Source: Diploscapter coronatus (lineage: Eukaryota > Nematoda > Chromadorea > Rhabditida > Rhabditidae). Taken from it: a stretch of DNA of 64,000 bases. The stretch spans positions 65,929,201 to 65,993,200 of the forward strand of contig OZ038422.1 in the NCBI GenBank assembly GCA_964036155.1, given 5' to 3'. The translations under genes were made by a program, and so were the position numbers. Under the pieces are notes generated by a model, which was not told where the DNA came from, searched no databases, and saw nothing but the letters and a program-made list of their open reading frames with translations. Below, in pieces: positions 23,010-36,400 of the stretch (the stretch's first letter is position 1; each line of letters begins with the position of its first letter).

Positions 23010-26000
23010 ATGTCGCTAGAAGAGGAAGCATTTGCAGTGGCTTTGTCTGTCCAACAGGTACAAATTTTAGAATTAGATTAAATCACTTTAAAAATGTTTC
23101 AAAACTGCAAAAAGAAGATTTTTCTCAAAATTTGTATATGTACATTACCTTCTTATATGCTATTATGGAAGTTTGATTTAAAAATACTCCGCCACAGAAA
23201 AAGTCGATATTTCTCATTTTCATCAAGTTGTCGGACGCTCATAATAGTTATCGACGTTCTTTTCATCCTTTTGCTATTTTCCAGAACTAAGATCGTAAAA
23301 TGCGACCGTCTGAAAGCCTTGTCTGGCTTATGTTAGTTTTTTTTTTTTTAAATTTATTTTGCAGGTAGGCGTCTACTGCAACTATTGCATTCGTCGCAAC
23401 GGCCAACTGCGCAAGTGCACGGGTTGCAAGATGATTGTCTATTGCGGGGCCGAGTGTCAGAAGTTGGACTGGGACCAGCACAAGGCTGAGTGCAAGGCCA
23501 TTCTGGTTGGAAGATTTTTTCTTTTTGTAAATTCGTTATAGTTTACCATCAAATATAGTGCTAGAACTTTTTCTTTTCCTTTTCAATTTCTATTCAAGGT
23601 GTTTTGAAGCACGCCAAATTGACTTGCTGAAATTCTGAGAACTTGCGGATTTTTAATACCAAGTCTTCTTTCACTTCAATCTAAGTCGTCATTCGTATTT
23701 AAAGATTTTAGAAGCACGACGGAATCGCTGATGATGGAATTCGTCTGGTGATGCGATTGGCATGTTGTTGGGCAAAGAAGGAGTTCGGAGAAATCACTCT
23801 AGACAAGGGTATTTTTTATCCCTCAAAAAAAAGAGAAAACTTTTAATCTAACATTTTTTACATTTCCGCTTGGATTATTTTGATTTATTTTTACTAGTTT
23901 TTTTTTTATTTTAAAAATATTCTAAATTTTTAAACTCTACTTTTTGTAAATTTCACCGTTTTCTTTATCAACATTTTCCTCTTTAACTGAATTCATTTTC
24001 CATCGGAATAAAAAGAAGGCTTTCTAAAGAAATTTCGTTTTTCATAGATGATTTATTTAGTTTTTTTTTCAGAAACCCGTTCTCTCTTGACTTTGGAAGA
24101 CCACGGCGACAAAATCAACGAGTTAGCAGAGGGATTTCTCCAACAGTACAAATGCTTTAGCGTTAAGGAGTTCGCTTCGGAAGACATCGTTATGAAGTAG
24201 GTATTTTTAAAAGCTGACTTGTTAAAATAGGTTTTTAATTGGCTACATATTTCGATCAAGAACGTCCTTGCGCCCCTTTCCTTAAATAATTATCATCAAA
24301 CTTAGGAAAAACAAAATTACGCTTAAAACATATTCAACATTTTTGTAATGAAAGTTCGAACTGATGCGCACTTGACTCGGACTAGAAACTACAAAACTAA
24401 GTAATCTTTCAGAGTGCATTTTCAGACTATTCAAAATCGTGGCGATAAACAGTTTTGCGCTGAACAACGAATTCGGCTCTGCGATCGGGATCGGGCTCTG
24501 CATCAAACTCAGCAAGGCATTTCACTCGTGCAACCCCAATACCAGGATCGTTTTCAGGTATTTTTCACTTATTATACATTTTATTTCAATATGCTTCAAA
24601 ATGTCCATACCGGTATCATTTTCGTCAATGTTTTAATTTTCTCATAACTTAGCCAATTAAACATAACACTTCCCGAATTAATTTTGATAGAAATAGTTCA
24701 GTTATGTTACACAGAAAGGTTATACTAGCAATTTCGCGAAATTTCCGACGTACGTATCTTTATTATTTCAAATATTATTTTAAAACATACAAATTTTATA
24801 AATTCAGCGGTCGAAAAGTTCGCCTGCATCCGACGACATCCGATGTACCGAAATCGTTGGGCTTGGCAACACATTCTTACATCGATGAATTGCAACCTAT
24901 TGCCGTTAGGAAGAAATTATTGAAGGTGCAACGAGTTTCTTTGAATTTTTAGTGATTTACTTTTATAAGTTTCAAACAATCAGGATTTAAATTTTATGAT
25001 AGGACTCTGCGATGAATAAATCAGCAATAGCGTAAAGATACCAAAATTATTTTTAAAAAAAATAAATATGAATCAAATTATCTAAATCTCATTTCATTTT
25101 TTAGGAAAAATACCAATTCGATTGCGAATGCGTTGGGTGCACGGACGAAGAGAGGAATCAGAAGATGGAGGCCTGGAGTTGTCAAAACTGCAAACACTGG
25201 ATAGAGGCTTCGGACAAGGCTGTTTGTTCGAAGTCAGTCTTTTTTTTTATAACTTAAAGCTGAATTTCAACGGCAGAATTTTAAAAATACACTCTAAAAA
25301 CAATTTTGTGCGCGAAAAATATTTTCGTTATTATTCCACTGCCAATTTTTGGGACTTACGTGTTATTTCTCTAAAAATTAAATCAATAAAATGTATCCTA
25401 TGAAGCATATCTCCACAGAATCGTGTTTATTAACAGTCGAAAATAACGCGACTTACTATTTATCTTTTTTGCATAATGTTCTTTCTTCCTTGAAAAAAGA
25501 AAGAGCATAGTGTTTCTCGTCTTTTTTCTTTCCTCTCTTCCTCCCGACTGCCCTAAATTTAGCGCATTGTCTGTTAAAATAAGCGATTAAGTGTACCTTA
25601 AAAAGACTTCTATTTTTATATTCCAGATGCAAAATTTCAATAACTGTTGATCACGTGGAAGAGTGCAAATTAGCGGAAGCAAGTGCGACGAATGGCAACG
25701 CGCATGTGGCCAGGGAGGACATTCCCATACAGAGCAGAGTCAACATTGCTGAAAAGGTTGGTATTTGTGTCATTTTAAAAAAAGCCAATTATTTTTCACT
25801 AGACATGCACTTGTTGTTTTAAGTCAATATTCTTCGAGGATTATTTTTGAATGAAGAAAAGATATAAAACTTATCGATTAAAACCTATAGCAAATTTTTC
25901 ATAGACGCTCAATTCATTTCAAATATTCATGAATATTACAATACCCAACTCGCATCGTTAAAGATATTTCTCAATTATTTTCCTATGAACTTTGAAAATT

Positions 26001-26970
26001 TTCGATTTTCAGATTCTCACTGTAGCTGAAGACGCTCTGCACAAACACAACGTTCTTCGACTCACATCTTTGCGAGTTCTTTACGCTGCTGCACTTGGTT
26101 CTAAAAAGTATCAACTTTTAAATTTATTAAAATCTTTTCACATTTTTACCTTCATATGAAAACCGTATTTAGGGAGCGAAAAGTGAAAATGCAAGAAGAC
26201 CCATTTTTAAAGTATTCTTTTCGCAACAGCAATTTGATGATGCAGACGAAATAGCATAACGTTTTCTACAATATGACTCCCGTTTTCTATCATCTCACAC
26301 CATTCTTCTATAGAAAATCGTGTGACTATATTGTAGAAAGTATGCCTTCGCACCTTAATATCGGACTGTTATTCTCTACCCAATAAATTTACTTTCAGCA
26401 TCGACAAGGCCTACGATTACGGTATGCAGCTGTTGGACATCCACTCACAATATCAGCAACAAACCGACATCGCTATCGTCTACCTCAAGTATGGGCTGTC
26501 TCAGGTAGATTTCAGTCTTATTGTGTTTTTATTATTATTCTCTTAGCAGGTTACTCAATGGTCTTTAGTAATATTCGATTTCAGTTCAATAATTTTGAAA
26601 CCTACGGAAATTTGTTGGATTTTAGAGATAGTTTCTATAAAAAGAGAAGGATCCAAGACCAGAATGCGAAACTCTTCCAAATTGCTTTTTATTACTTTCC
26701 TGAAACTTATATAATTTCATCGATGATATCTTGCTAGTATTTACTTCAGTCACAATTTGTTATCGCTCTTTCTAATTCAGTTTCTTTTTGCCTAAGACTT
26801 GAAACATCTCAAATGATATTTTAAAACTTCAGGTACTAATCGCGAAGGGAGAAAAGAAGGAGGCCTTGCCGATGTTGGCCGAAATCCAGCCAAGATTTGC
26901 CGAACTGCACGGCGCCGATTCCGAGGTCTGCACCAACATTCTCGCTGCCATCAAGATGATCTCCAAATAA
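23010..26970 (+). CDS. set-14: SMYD-family SET/MYND protein (set-14-like), SET features degenerate
   Basis: Eleven exons (23010-23057, 23365-23505, 23712-23808, 24073-24196, 24426-24557, 24808-24925, 25105-25232, 25627-25756, 26013-26107, 26399-26504, 26833-26970) encode 418 aa. A complete MYND zinc finger has Cys21, 24, 34, 37, 43, 47, His55 and Cys59. A SET core follows (INSF...G.GIGL..., HSC at 170-172, SYIDEL), then post-SET cysteines (CEC..C at 227-232) and a C-terminal TPR-like helical half. SMYD proteins are lysine methyltransferases. Two features look wrong for an active one: the N-terminal SET strand with the SAM-binding Gly motif, which should precede MYND, is absent, and the usual NHSC reads FHSC. 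The symbol follows C. elegans set-14, which I recall as a neighbour of vps-11 (cosmid R06F6); other SMYD paralogues are possible. Confidence 0.85.
26254..26346. repeat. Short inverted repeat in set-14 intron
   Basis: GCATAACGTTTTCTACAATA (from 26254) pairs imperfectly with TATTGTAGAAAGTATGC (to 26346). It lies in the intron before the exon at 26399, with no coding content. Confidence 0.6.
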
Positions 26971-27356
26971 GTCGTGTTTTTTAAACTTGAATTTTAAAAT
27001 TACCGTGTTTGTTATTCTTATGCTAATTTTTAAAATATACGGTATTTTATAACAACTACTCACTAAAATAATCAAATTTTCGTTATTTCAAAGCAGTTTT
27101 TATTCTTAAAAGTTACGATATAATTTCTTTTCAAACTTATCAAAGCTCAACGATTAAAGATAGAATTTTCAAGGATGACATTTTATTATCGATCTTTGTT
27201 CTAAAATATGTAATATTCTCAATTTTATTGTTTTCCAATTCTAGTGATCATTTTCATAATCATCGACATATCATTTCATGTATTTTTATCAATCTATCTC
27301 ATTTACATTCCTTCCTCGAACATATTCGATCTCAAGTTGAACAATTTTCGACGGTA

Positions 27357-27459
27357 AATAAACGTGATAGCCGTTTTAAAATCATCGATTTTTTCTTAAA
27401 AGGTCTGAAACCTTGAAATATCTTTTTCTCATTGTTCCCTTAAAAATCTCTACTTTCAG
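27357..27459 (+). promoter_or_regulatory. set-14 / vps-11 operon-like junction
   Basis: AATAAA at 27357-27362 is 97 nt before the CTTTCAG acceptor (AG 27458-27459), five bases before the vps-11 ATG. The interval contains T-rich runs. It implies a set-14 3' UTR of about 390 nt. Confidence 0.6.
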
Positions 27460-27464
27460 AAAAA

Positions 27465-30400
27465 ATGTCCGTAGATTTTGGCTGGAGACGCTTCAATTTC
27501 TTCGACAAACAAATCGTCTTCGACCCCGAAAAGCCGGACGAGAAATTTCTTGGACTCAAGGTGTGAAATCTATATTCTTTAAGATTTTGATTTCCAAAAT
27601 CCTCAATCTGGAGTGAATAGTAACAAAGTTTGGCGGGAAATCCTCGTAAATTTTGCCACAACTCGTCCTAGATACCAAAATCCTTACTAAAATAAAATCT
27701 TTCCTAGTAATTACGGTATTTCCTCCAGGACGTCTGCGTGGAGTGTTGGTGCGCTCAGGGCGATTATGCTTATCTGGGCGAAACGCGAGGCGGTGTCTTC
27801 CGACTTCACAAACGATTGCACCAATTCTTCTGGAAGGCATATCAGCACAAGCTCTCCGCTTTACACACCGCCAGGAATTTCCTGTTCTCGCTGGGAGTAA
27901 GTCATTGTTTTTATTTTTTGTGAAAACTTATAAATGAAGCGTTGACTCGAACGTTTCTGTAATGTGAATCACGTTTGATATGGGCCCGTTCATACTTAGT
28001 TGCAGTTGCATGCAACTTGCAACTCGCTCAAAATAGCACGGAAAATGAAGAGAGAATGAATGGACAAAATTGCATGCAACTTGCTGCAATTTGGCCACTC
28101 TCCGCGTTTCTCATACTATTTCGCCGAGTTGCACGCGAATTGCAAGTTGCATGCAACTAAGTATGAACGGGCCCTATAAGAATTCCTTTTTTCATCAATT
28201 TTTTCTTATTTTCAAAAGTTGGAAGGTGAATTCACAAATCAACAATTCAAATTTAGGAAGACGAAGAAGGCGATTCGGTGCTCAAGATATGGGATCTGGA
28301 CAAAATCGACGAGAGTTCAGGTAGGTAAATTAGAAAATTCAAGCATTTTCCCATGAATAATTTCCGCGAACGAATGTGTGGCCAACTTCGATTCTTCGCT
28401 TCTTATCGCGAAAAGAGAAGTTTCCTGTACATTCTATCGAGTTATATTGTGGCTAATGGTCGGTGACTAATCGCTAAATTTCTTATTTAATAAGCGAAGT
28501 TGAATAATGGACTAATGGAGAAAAAACGAAATATGGGAAAAACTGAAAGGAATTCATATCGGCCTTCGGATCCCCCGAAGGCATTTTTCCAAAAAATTCT
28601 CCTCATTCAAATAGATAGATGAATGGGCAGGCACTAACCTTGGAAAGTAGAAGTGCTTTCGGAGTCGCCTCCGAACGATAGGATCTCTTCCCCCTTTTGC
28701 GCAGTATCGTAGCCTGCGTTGAATTCTCGCGAAAGTGGGGAGGTAGCTCTTTTTGAGTGGAAGGAAGGAGGGAGAGAAAGATGCCTCGCCTACTGGGGTT
28801 TAGCGTAGAGAGTGGGAAAGTGGAAGGCGGCATCTAGGCGTTGAATTTGACTAGTATTTACTAGGTCCTTTGAGGTTAGCCTCGAGGGGCGACCTTTGCG
28901 GTTGCCGGAGGAATTTTGCGCAATGCTTCTCACAGAGAGAAGTCATAGTCCCTTTCCACCATCACCGTTCTCCAGTTTATGCTATGAGGTTTTATTTGTC
29001 ATTCTGTTGTCTCAATTATCTATCTTAGTATATATTTCACTCCGAAAAAGTGGAAACATATTTTGTTTCCATGAGGATCGAGCTATCAGCTTTTCTCATG
29101 CCTTTCTCTGCATGTGTTCTATTATTTGTAAAACTTGCAGTCCGTGCGGTGCGCGAGATCCGTATGCAGTCGATCGTGGCGTCCTCCTCTGTGTGCTGCC
29201 TCGCAGTCCATTCGACCCTCACCGGCACGGTCATTGGATGCGAGGATGGAAGTGTGTTCCTCTATTCTGGAGATATCACAAGGGACAAGGTCCAATTTTC
29301 AACATTTTCTTTTTAATGGGTCTCAAAAGTTTATGAATTTTCAAACTATTTTGTTTTGTCCGTTATGTTGTTGTCCAAAAAATTCGTTCAAGAATAATTT
29401 TCAATATGCTTCAAAAACGTGATAAATGTGAAGGACTTTTAAGACTTTCAATACCGTTTTGATTTTTGTAGTAATAATAAGAGAATTTCTAGAACGTAGG
29501 CAAATGGCTGCGAGTCCGCGATGCCGCGTTAGACGGCCCAATTACCGGGTTGGCCATCAGTCAAGTAATTTTGCTTACAAATTCTTGATTTTACTCAATT
29601 TTTCCAGGTCCACCAATTTCGATCGCTGATTTTCGTGATCACTGGGAAGAGTCTTTTCTCTGTGATTGTCGACAATAAGACTGTTACTAGTAAGGTAAGC
29701 TGACTTAAAAACTTCAAGAATTGTAGGACAATTTAGAATTTCAAGGTTTTAGGGTTTTGCACAAAAGATTATGTTAGTCTGATTTGGTTTTTTTTTACAG
29801 TTTTGAACTTGAAATTTTACTTGGAGAAATCTAGAGCTTATTATTACGTTTCCATAAGTCTGTTTTTTTTTCAGAACAAGCACGAGTCGATGGGCGCTAG
29901 CAAGGACTGTTGGACGTTCGACGAAAAGAGTGCGCGACTCATCGTCGGCAGCAAGGATGCGAGTTGTTTTGTTTTGCTTTGTTTTCTGAAAACAACGAGT
30001 TATGAGCGAAATAATATTCTAATACAAAATACTTGTGTAAATTTTTTCTCGAACCTTATTTTTCAATTTTGATGAGCATATGAATGATAAGAGAAAATCA
30101 TTACATTCTTTAGTTTCATTTAAGCCTCCATTTCGAAATCAACATAATTTTTCAAATTCCAGATGATCCATTTCTACGACGTGGAGCAGTGTCTGGATGG
30201 AGGCGAGGGTCGCTGCTATCAGCTAAATCGCGGACACGAGAAACTCCAGCTGGTCGCTTACGGGGAAAACATTGCTCTGCTCACCAAACAACAGGCTGTC
30301 ATCAAGTTGGCAAACTTTTTTCTTACATAAAAAAATATTTTTTAATTGGAATACCTGATTCGTTCAAATCTCCTTGCAAATCATTGTAAAGGTTATGGGG

Positions 30401-33400
30401 AACGACGAAACGCGTTTGAACGTGTTTTCTTTCTAAATTTTGCAAATATTTTCTAAAAGATATGTGATTTATATTCTAAATTGACACATTTAATCTTTTT
30501 TGTAAAAGGAAATTAAGAGCAGACTTTGCAACCTATTCATTAATTTGTTATTTCTTTTCTGCTAAACCGTGATTAATCAATTACAATATAATCAATAGTT
30601 TTTGTTAAAAAACGCTCAAAACTGGAATAAGATTACCAACGTTCTAACTTCCTAACGCTCTAAAATATCGCTATTTTGAAACGCTTATCTCGAATTTTCG
30701 ATATTTCAGACACAACGAATTCATGTCGATGTTGACGGTGTACAACATTCCCGGCCAGTACATTTCCTTCTCGTGCGCTCTTCCCTCGCTCTGCAGACTC
30801 TTCACCATCGGGAATATCATTATGGTCTTGTCACCGTCGGGTAAATTTGACTGTTTGAAAAAGGCATAAATTTGAAAGAATTTATTCTATTTGAAAAGAG
30901 AATTGTTTGAGTGTTATTTGGAAACCGTTAAACATTGAAACACACAAGGCCTAACATAAGCAAACTAGTGTAAAAAAGGGTAGAGTAATATATTGCTTTC
31001 ATCATCATGTCTCGATGTGCTCAAGGTGTTCAAATTGCCTATTTATTTTGAAATATGCTATGTTTCAGACAAAATATCAGTTTTTGCTTTTTCTTACTAA
31101 TTTTAAAATTCAGACGGAACTCTGAACGAGTTGCGTGAGAAGAGCATCACGGCGAAACTCGACTTTCTCATCAAGAAGAACCTATTCGACGTGGCTATCG
31201 GGTCAGATTTTTAAAAAATCTTATTTTGAAAAACAAGATGTACATTGATGAACTTTAAGACTACTAGGTTAAGCGTTTCTTTGAAACATACAAAAATCTT
31301 CATTTTTAAATGTTCAAATTTCAGATTGGCGAAAAACAAGCGCAAAGAAAATGAAGACGAAGAAAACCTAAAGCCGATTCACGTCAAATATGGAGATTAT
31401 CTCTATCAGTGAGTTTTCCCCTCGATTTTCTAGAAAAGTCGTAGCTTGAGTGTTTTTCTCAAAATTCAAAATAGTCGAACTTTGAATTTTTCTCCAAATC
31501 TTATTTTTAGAAAAGGCGACTACGAAAACGCGATCAAAGAGTACAAGGAGACGATCGGGTTGTTGGAGCCTTCTTACGTCATCAGAAAGGTTGAATTTAA
31601 AAAAAAAAAAAAAAAAAAAAACTTTCCAACTTGCGAAAAATTATGAAGCATTGAAATAGTTGGGAAACACTCGTTCATACTTTCATCCTCCTTTTCAACT
31701 TGCAAGATTTTCAAATTACCATTTCCTTTTGTAATTTTTACCATTCAGTTCGTTGACGGTAGCCGACTGCGTCAATTGTGCATTTATCTGGAGGCTCTCC
31801 ACACGAACAATAAACATACTCAGGTAGAAAGTTTGAAGATTCGACAATCTTGGTATTTTTCAAGTAGAAAAATTTGATAGGTTACTTCAAAATGAGTTTT
31901 GAGAATGATGAAAATCGGCTAAAATCAATTAGATTTTATTTGAACGAAAAAGAGGTAAACAATTTCAATATCGTATTTTGTTTATGAAATGATTTTGCCT
32001 GATGAAAAATAGGTCGAAAATTTTATTCAACCATTTTTCATACGACCATGAACATAATTTGGCGCGAAAAGATTTATCGGAAACTTCTTTTAAGAAAAAT
32101 GCAAAGAGTTATTATTTCATTTCTAGCAACACACGAACATCCTTCTGTGCACGTACATTCGACTGGGCGATAAGGATAAAATGATGAAATTCGTCCGCGA
32201 GCAAGCGGTCAGCAAGAATGTCGACGTTCCAGCTATGCTCGAGGTCAGTTTCAGGATTTTTACTGATGTTTTATTTAACAACTCGTTCTCAAATTAACCA
32301 CTTTGAAGTATTCAAGCGCTAAACCTAAAACGAGTCTTGCTACGCTTCAAAATGGATTGATCAAATTAGCTATGTTTCTATCTCCTTGATGCCTTCTTCA
32401 GGTTTCAGGAAATATGAAACCAAAACAGAAGATAATTTCACTCTAAATGTTCAGACCCTCCGAACGGGTGGCTTCGCAGCTGATGCTTCGATTTTGGCGA
32501 CTCAGCTGGGCGAGCATGAACAGGTCAAATTTCAAATTTGCTCAATTTCAATAAAATTTTCAATGTTATCTTTCTTGAAGCTGAAATCCAGGTTCATCAA
32601 CTTTTAAAACTGTATTTCTTTGAACTTAGACAAAGTTAACTTAGCCTTGAAATTAAATTCAATATTAACGTATTGTAAAATTCTAATTTCAGGCAGTAGC
32701 GGCAATAGTCGACGACTTGCACAACTACAGATTGGCCGTCAAATATATCTCCGATAAATTGCCGCCTAAAGAGGTATTACTTGGTCCCTAATCTGGGAGG
32801 TGCAAGCTGGTACACGGCTATTTTCCGTGGTTAGAAAATGAGAAAATAGAACGCGAAAAGAAGAAACTGGCTTAAAATTATTCTATCTCCCTTTATTTTC
32901 GATCTTTAAGATTTTTAACTCGATAATATTTTGATCCTTTTTCTTTTCTTCAAAAAGTCAACAATTTTCCAGATTGTGACTTATCTCGAAAAATACGGTC
33001 GTGAATTGCTGAAACACAACCCGAACGAGACGACGACTCTATTGATGAACATCTTCGATAAGGCGACGAAAGGTATGCATTGTTGTTTTCATGAAGATAA
33101 TAAGTTTCATTTTTTTTTTTCAAAAAAGATATTTGCAAAGTAGTATTCGGCTTTGCTTACAACACGTTTTTCATACATTTCAAAGTTAAATTAGCTCCTA
33201 ATTTTTACTATTATTGGTCCTGTTACATTCTTCATAACAATATCAAATTCCATTTGTTTTTAAACAAAGAACTAATTTCATAAACGTCAGTTTCAGTTAT
33301 TTTCTAAAAATTTTTTATATTTTAAGATTCTGTTAAATTCGTCCTTTGATTTATATGAACACTACTCTGACTTGTTGGTATTTGCTAAATTACAACTACT

Positions 33401-36400
33401 CAAATTGTTCAGATCCGGAAATCGACGTGCTGCCGCTGATCAACCTACTGACGAAGGATTCGAATTCGAATGTGGATTTGGTGCAGAAAGTGATCGAGAA
33501 TGCCAGCTACAAGAATCGATTAATCCTCGGGCATGTCCTCATCGAGTTGCGGCTCAGACAATTCGCTGAGAACATTATTGTGGGTTTCACTTTTTATAGT
33601 AATTTGGGAAAGTTGCAGCAATGATGGCATAAAATTCACTGGGGAAACTCTTTCTCATAATATTTCGAACGAAACAGTTCGGCTACTGACTAATTTTTCA
33701 TACTACCTTTTTTATATACAAATGTATTTTAGTCTCATTAAGCTCGACTTCATAGAATTGCAAAGAGTTCCTATTCTAATTGAGTGGTTTACAGTAATCT
33801 TTTAATTTAGCTTTTCAAACTAAGTAATAGATAAATATCCTTTTTCATGTAGAATTACATTTCTGAGGAAAAATTCTGAAAAATGACGATAAAAATCATG
33901 CTCCCATTACAAATATTTTTTCAGACGGCAGAAGAATGTTACACCTCAATTAATGGTATGATCGGGAAGGACCCGACTTTGGACATTCTCCAACTCGCCT
34001 ACTACTTCGACTGCTTCCCTGTCGTACAGCACATTCTAAAGATCACAAATCGGTGAGCGATTTGTATTTCTATGAATTTTTAAATATTTTGTAAAAAGAG
34101 TAATTATGCTATTATTATTAGAAGGAAAACTCAAATGATTTATGGAAATCTTTGAAACATGCACATTTTTTCTCAGAAAGACTGAACTTCTGCATTACTA
34201 CGTGAAGAAGAGTAAATTCGACGAGGCCATCAAAATGTGCGAGGAAACGAAGTAAGAATTGAATTTATTTTCATTTTTTTCAAAAACTAAATTTTCAGAT
34301 CGAACGATGTGTGGAATGAGTTGCTTTGTGAGTTGGGCAAATCTCCGAATGTCAGCGATGAGTGCCTGTCGAAATTTTTGAAGAGGTAGCATCTTTTCAA
34401 TTTGAAAGATTACTATTAGTTGTTGCAGCATTCTGACTTGTAGAAAAAGTGGAAATTGAAATTTTATTTTTTCTTCAAAAATCACAACAAGACAAGCCCT
34501 ATCCTTCAAAATTGCACCCCATTTACTACGCTATTTTGAAGAAATAGAGAGATTAGGAATGGAATCAGCTAAGAAAAGTCTCCACGGAACCATCTTTTCT
34601 TCCCTCGTTTTCCCACACTCGACATTTTTCATTATTTTTTCGAAGGATAAATTTTGCCAGGCCGTGTGAAATATTCAATTTTCCTTTTTCAAGTTAAAAA
34701 TTGATTTTAAGCGTCGAAAGAGACCAGGCAATCGCCCCTCTGCTGGTGTTGGACGTGCTTTCGCGCAACAACTCCATCTGCATTTCCGCCGTCAAACCCT
34801 TCATCACAAACTGGCTCAGCAAAAAGGAACACGAGGTCATTTTTATGGATAGTTAGAAATGTGTTTAAATTTCACTACTTGACGAAATTTCTATATGAAT
34901 TTAGAAGAGAGTCGAGAAATCTGGGCGATTTTTACCATAAAGGGATGATTTGTTCCAAAATTGCAGAGGGTTTATTCGTAGTTTTTGTACAAATTATCTT
35001 TGAAATCTATATCAATTTTGCAGACTAGTTCTTCAATTTGGTAGCTTCAAGAGTTTCGAATTATCATTGTCTGAAAGTTAAAAACATTTTAACAGCAAAA
35101 ATTCGCTCAACGATCATTTTCTTACAGATAGTAACGAAGAAAAAGACGATCGAAGAAAACGAGAAGAAAATCCAAGAAATGGAACGACAAACCGAATCGC
35201 TGCAATTCAAGTAGGTTCAAAAATTGTCTTTATTCTATTGAGATTGGCAAGCTCAATGTTATTACCTCCATCGATAAAATTTATAATAAAACCCAAATTA
35301 TTCCAATTTTAGATAAGTTCATCGATTTTCTAAAAATCAAAAATGAGAATTTGATATCATTAGATCCATCTTTTGCTTGGGCCTTCACATTTTCACGTGA
35401 TTTTTTCCTATTCCCTCTATACTATGACTTCTAATTAGTTCAAGAATATTCTTCCATCTTGAATTTTTGAATGAAGAAGACATTTCAGCTCCCTAATTTA
35501 GCGATGAAAATCAAGAAAGATTGAAACAATTGCATTACTTTTCTTTTAACCATTTCTAGGTTTGACCATTGATATTTTAGTTGCCTAATTTAAAGAATGG
35601 TATCAAAAATATCTACTTGATCTTATTTTTTCACCTAAAATCCCTAAATTTTTAATGATAGCGATATTTTCAGCGCTCAAGTCCTCCAAGTGAGCAAGTG
35701 CAGTGCGTGCGACACGACTCTCCAACTGCCCTCTGTGCACTTCCTCTGCAGACACAGCTACCACGTCCATTGCTTCGAGTCCTACACCGAAAATATCGAT
35801 AAATGCCCGGCCTGCACAATTAGGTAATTTTTGAACATTTTATTCGAAAATAGTAATTATTGAGTTTTGAATCGACAGCAAATGCCATTGCGATGAATAA
35901 CACTGATCTAAATTTGAAACATAACCATGCAATTTTTAGGAAATTACATTTTATACACTATTCCTGGTCATTCTTTAAAATATAATCGTGGAATTTTATA
36001 TTTTATCAAATTCACTAATGTTCGCATTACCAACTTGCAAGTTTTAACAGAATTTTATGAATTGACCGTGTACATATTAAAAACATAATTTAAATAATAT
36101 TTTTCAGAGATTCGGAGCGTCCCGCGCCAATCGGCGACTACGACTCGTTCCAGAGCGAAATCGAGCAGGCCGCTCGACCCATCGACGTTTTGTCCAAATA
36201 TCTCTCTTTGAGATTATTCTCCGATGACAACGATAAACGGCTCAAGGTATTTTTTCTGAAAACTTACTCGATTTATTTCTAAATAAACATATTAGGACTG
36301 AAATGTTCTTGAAAGATGATAAATCCATCAAATCACATGTATTCCGACTTATAAAAATTCAATGAACCTTAAAATCTATTTCATTTTTGAATTACTTCTA

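Noticed and set aside
28896..29336. 146-codon plus-strand open frame
   Set aside because: It runs out of phase through the vps-11 exon 29141-29289; the family-matching frame is the other one.
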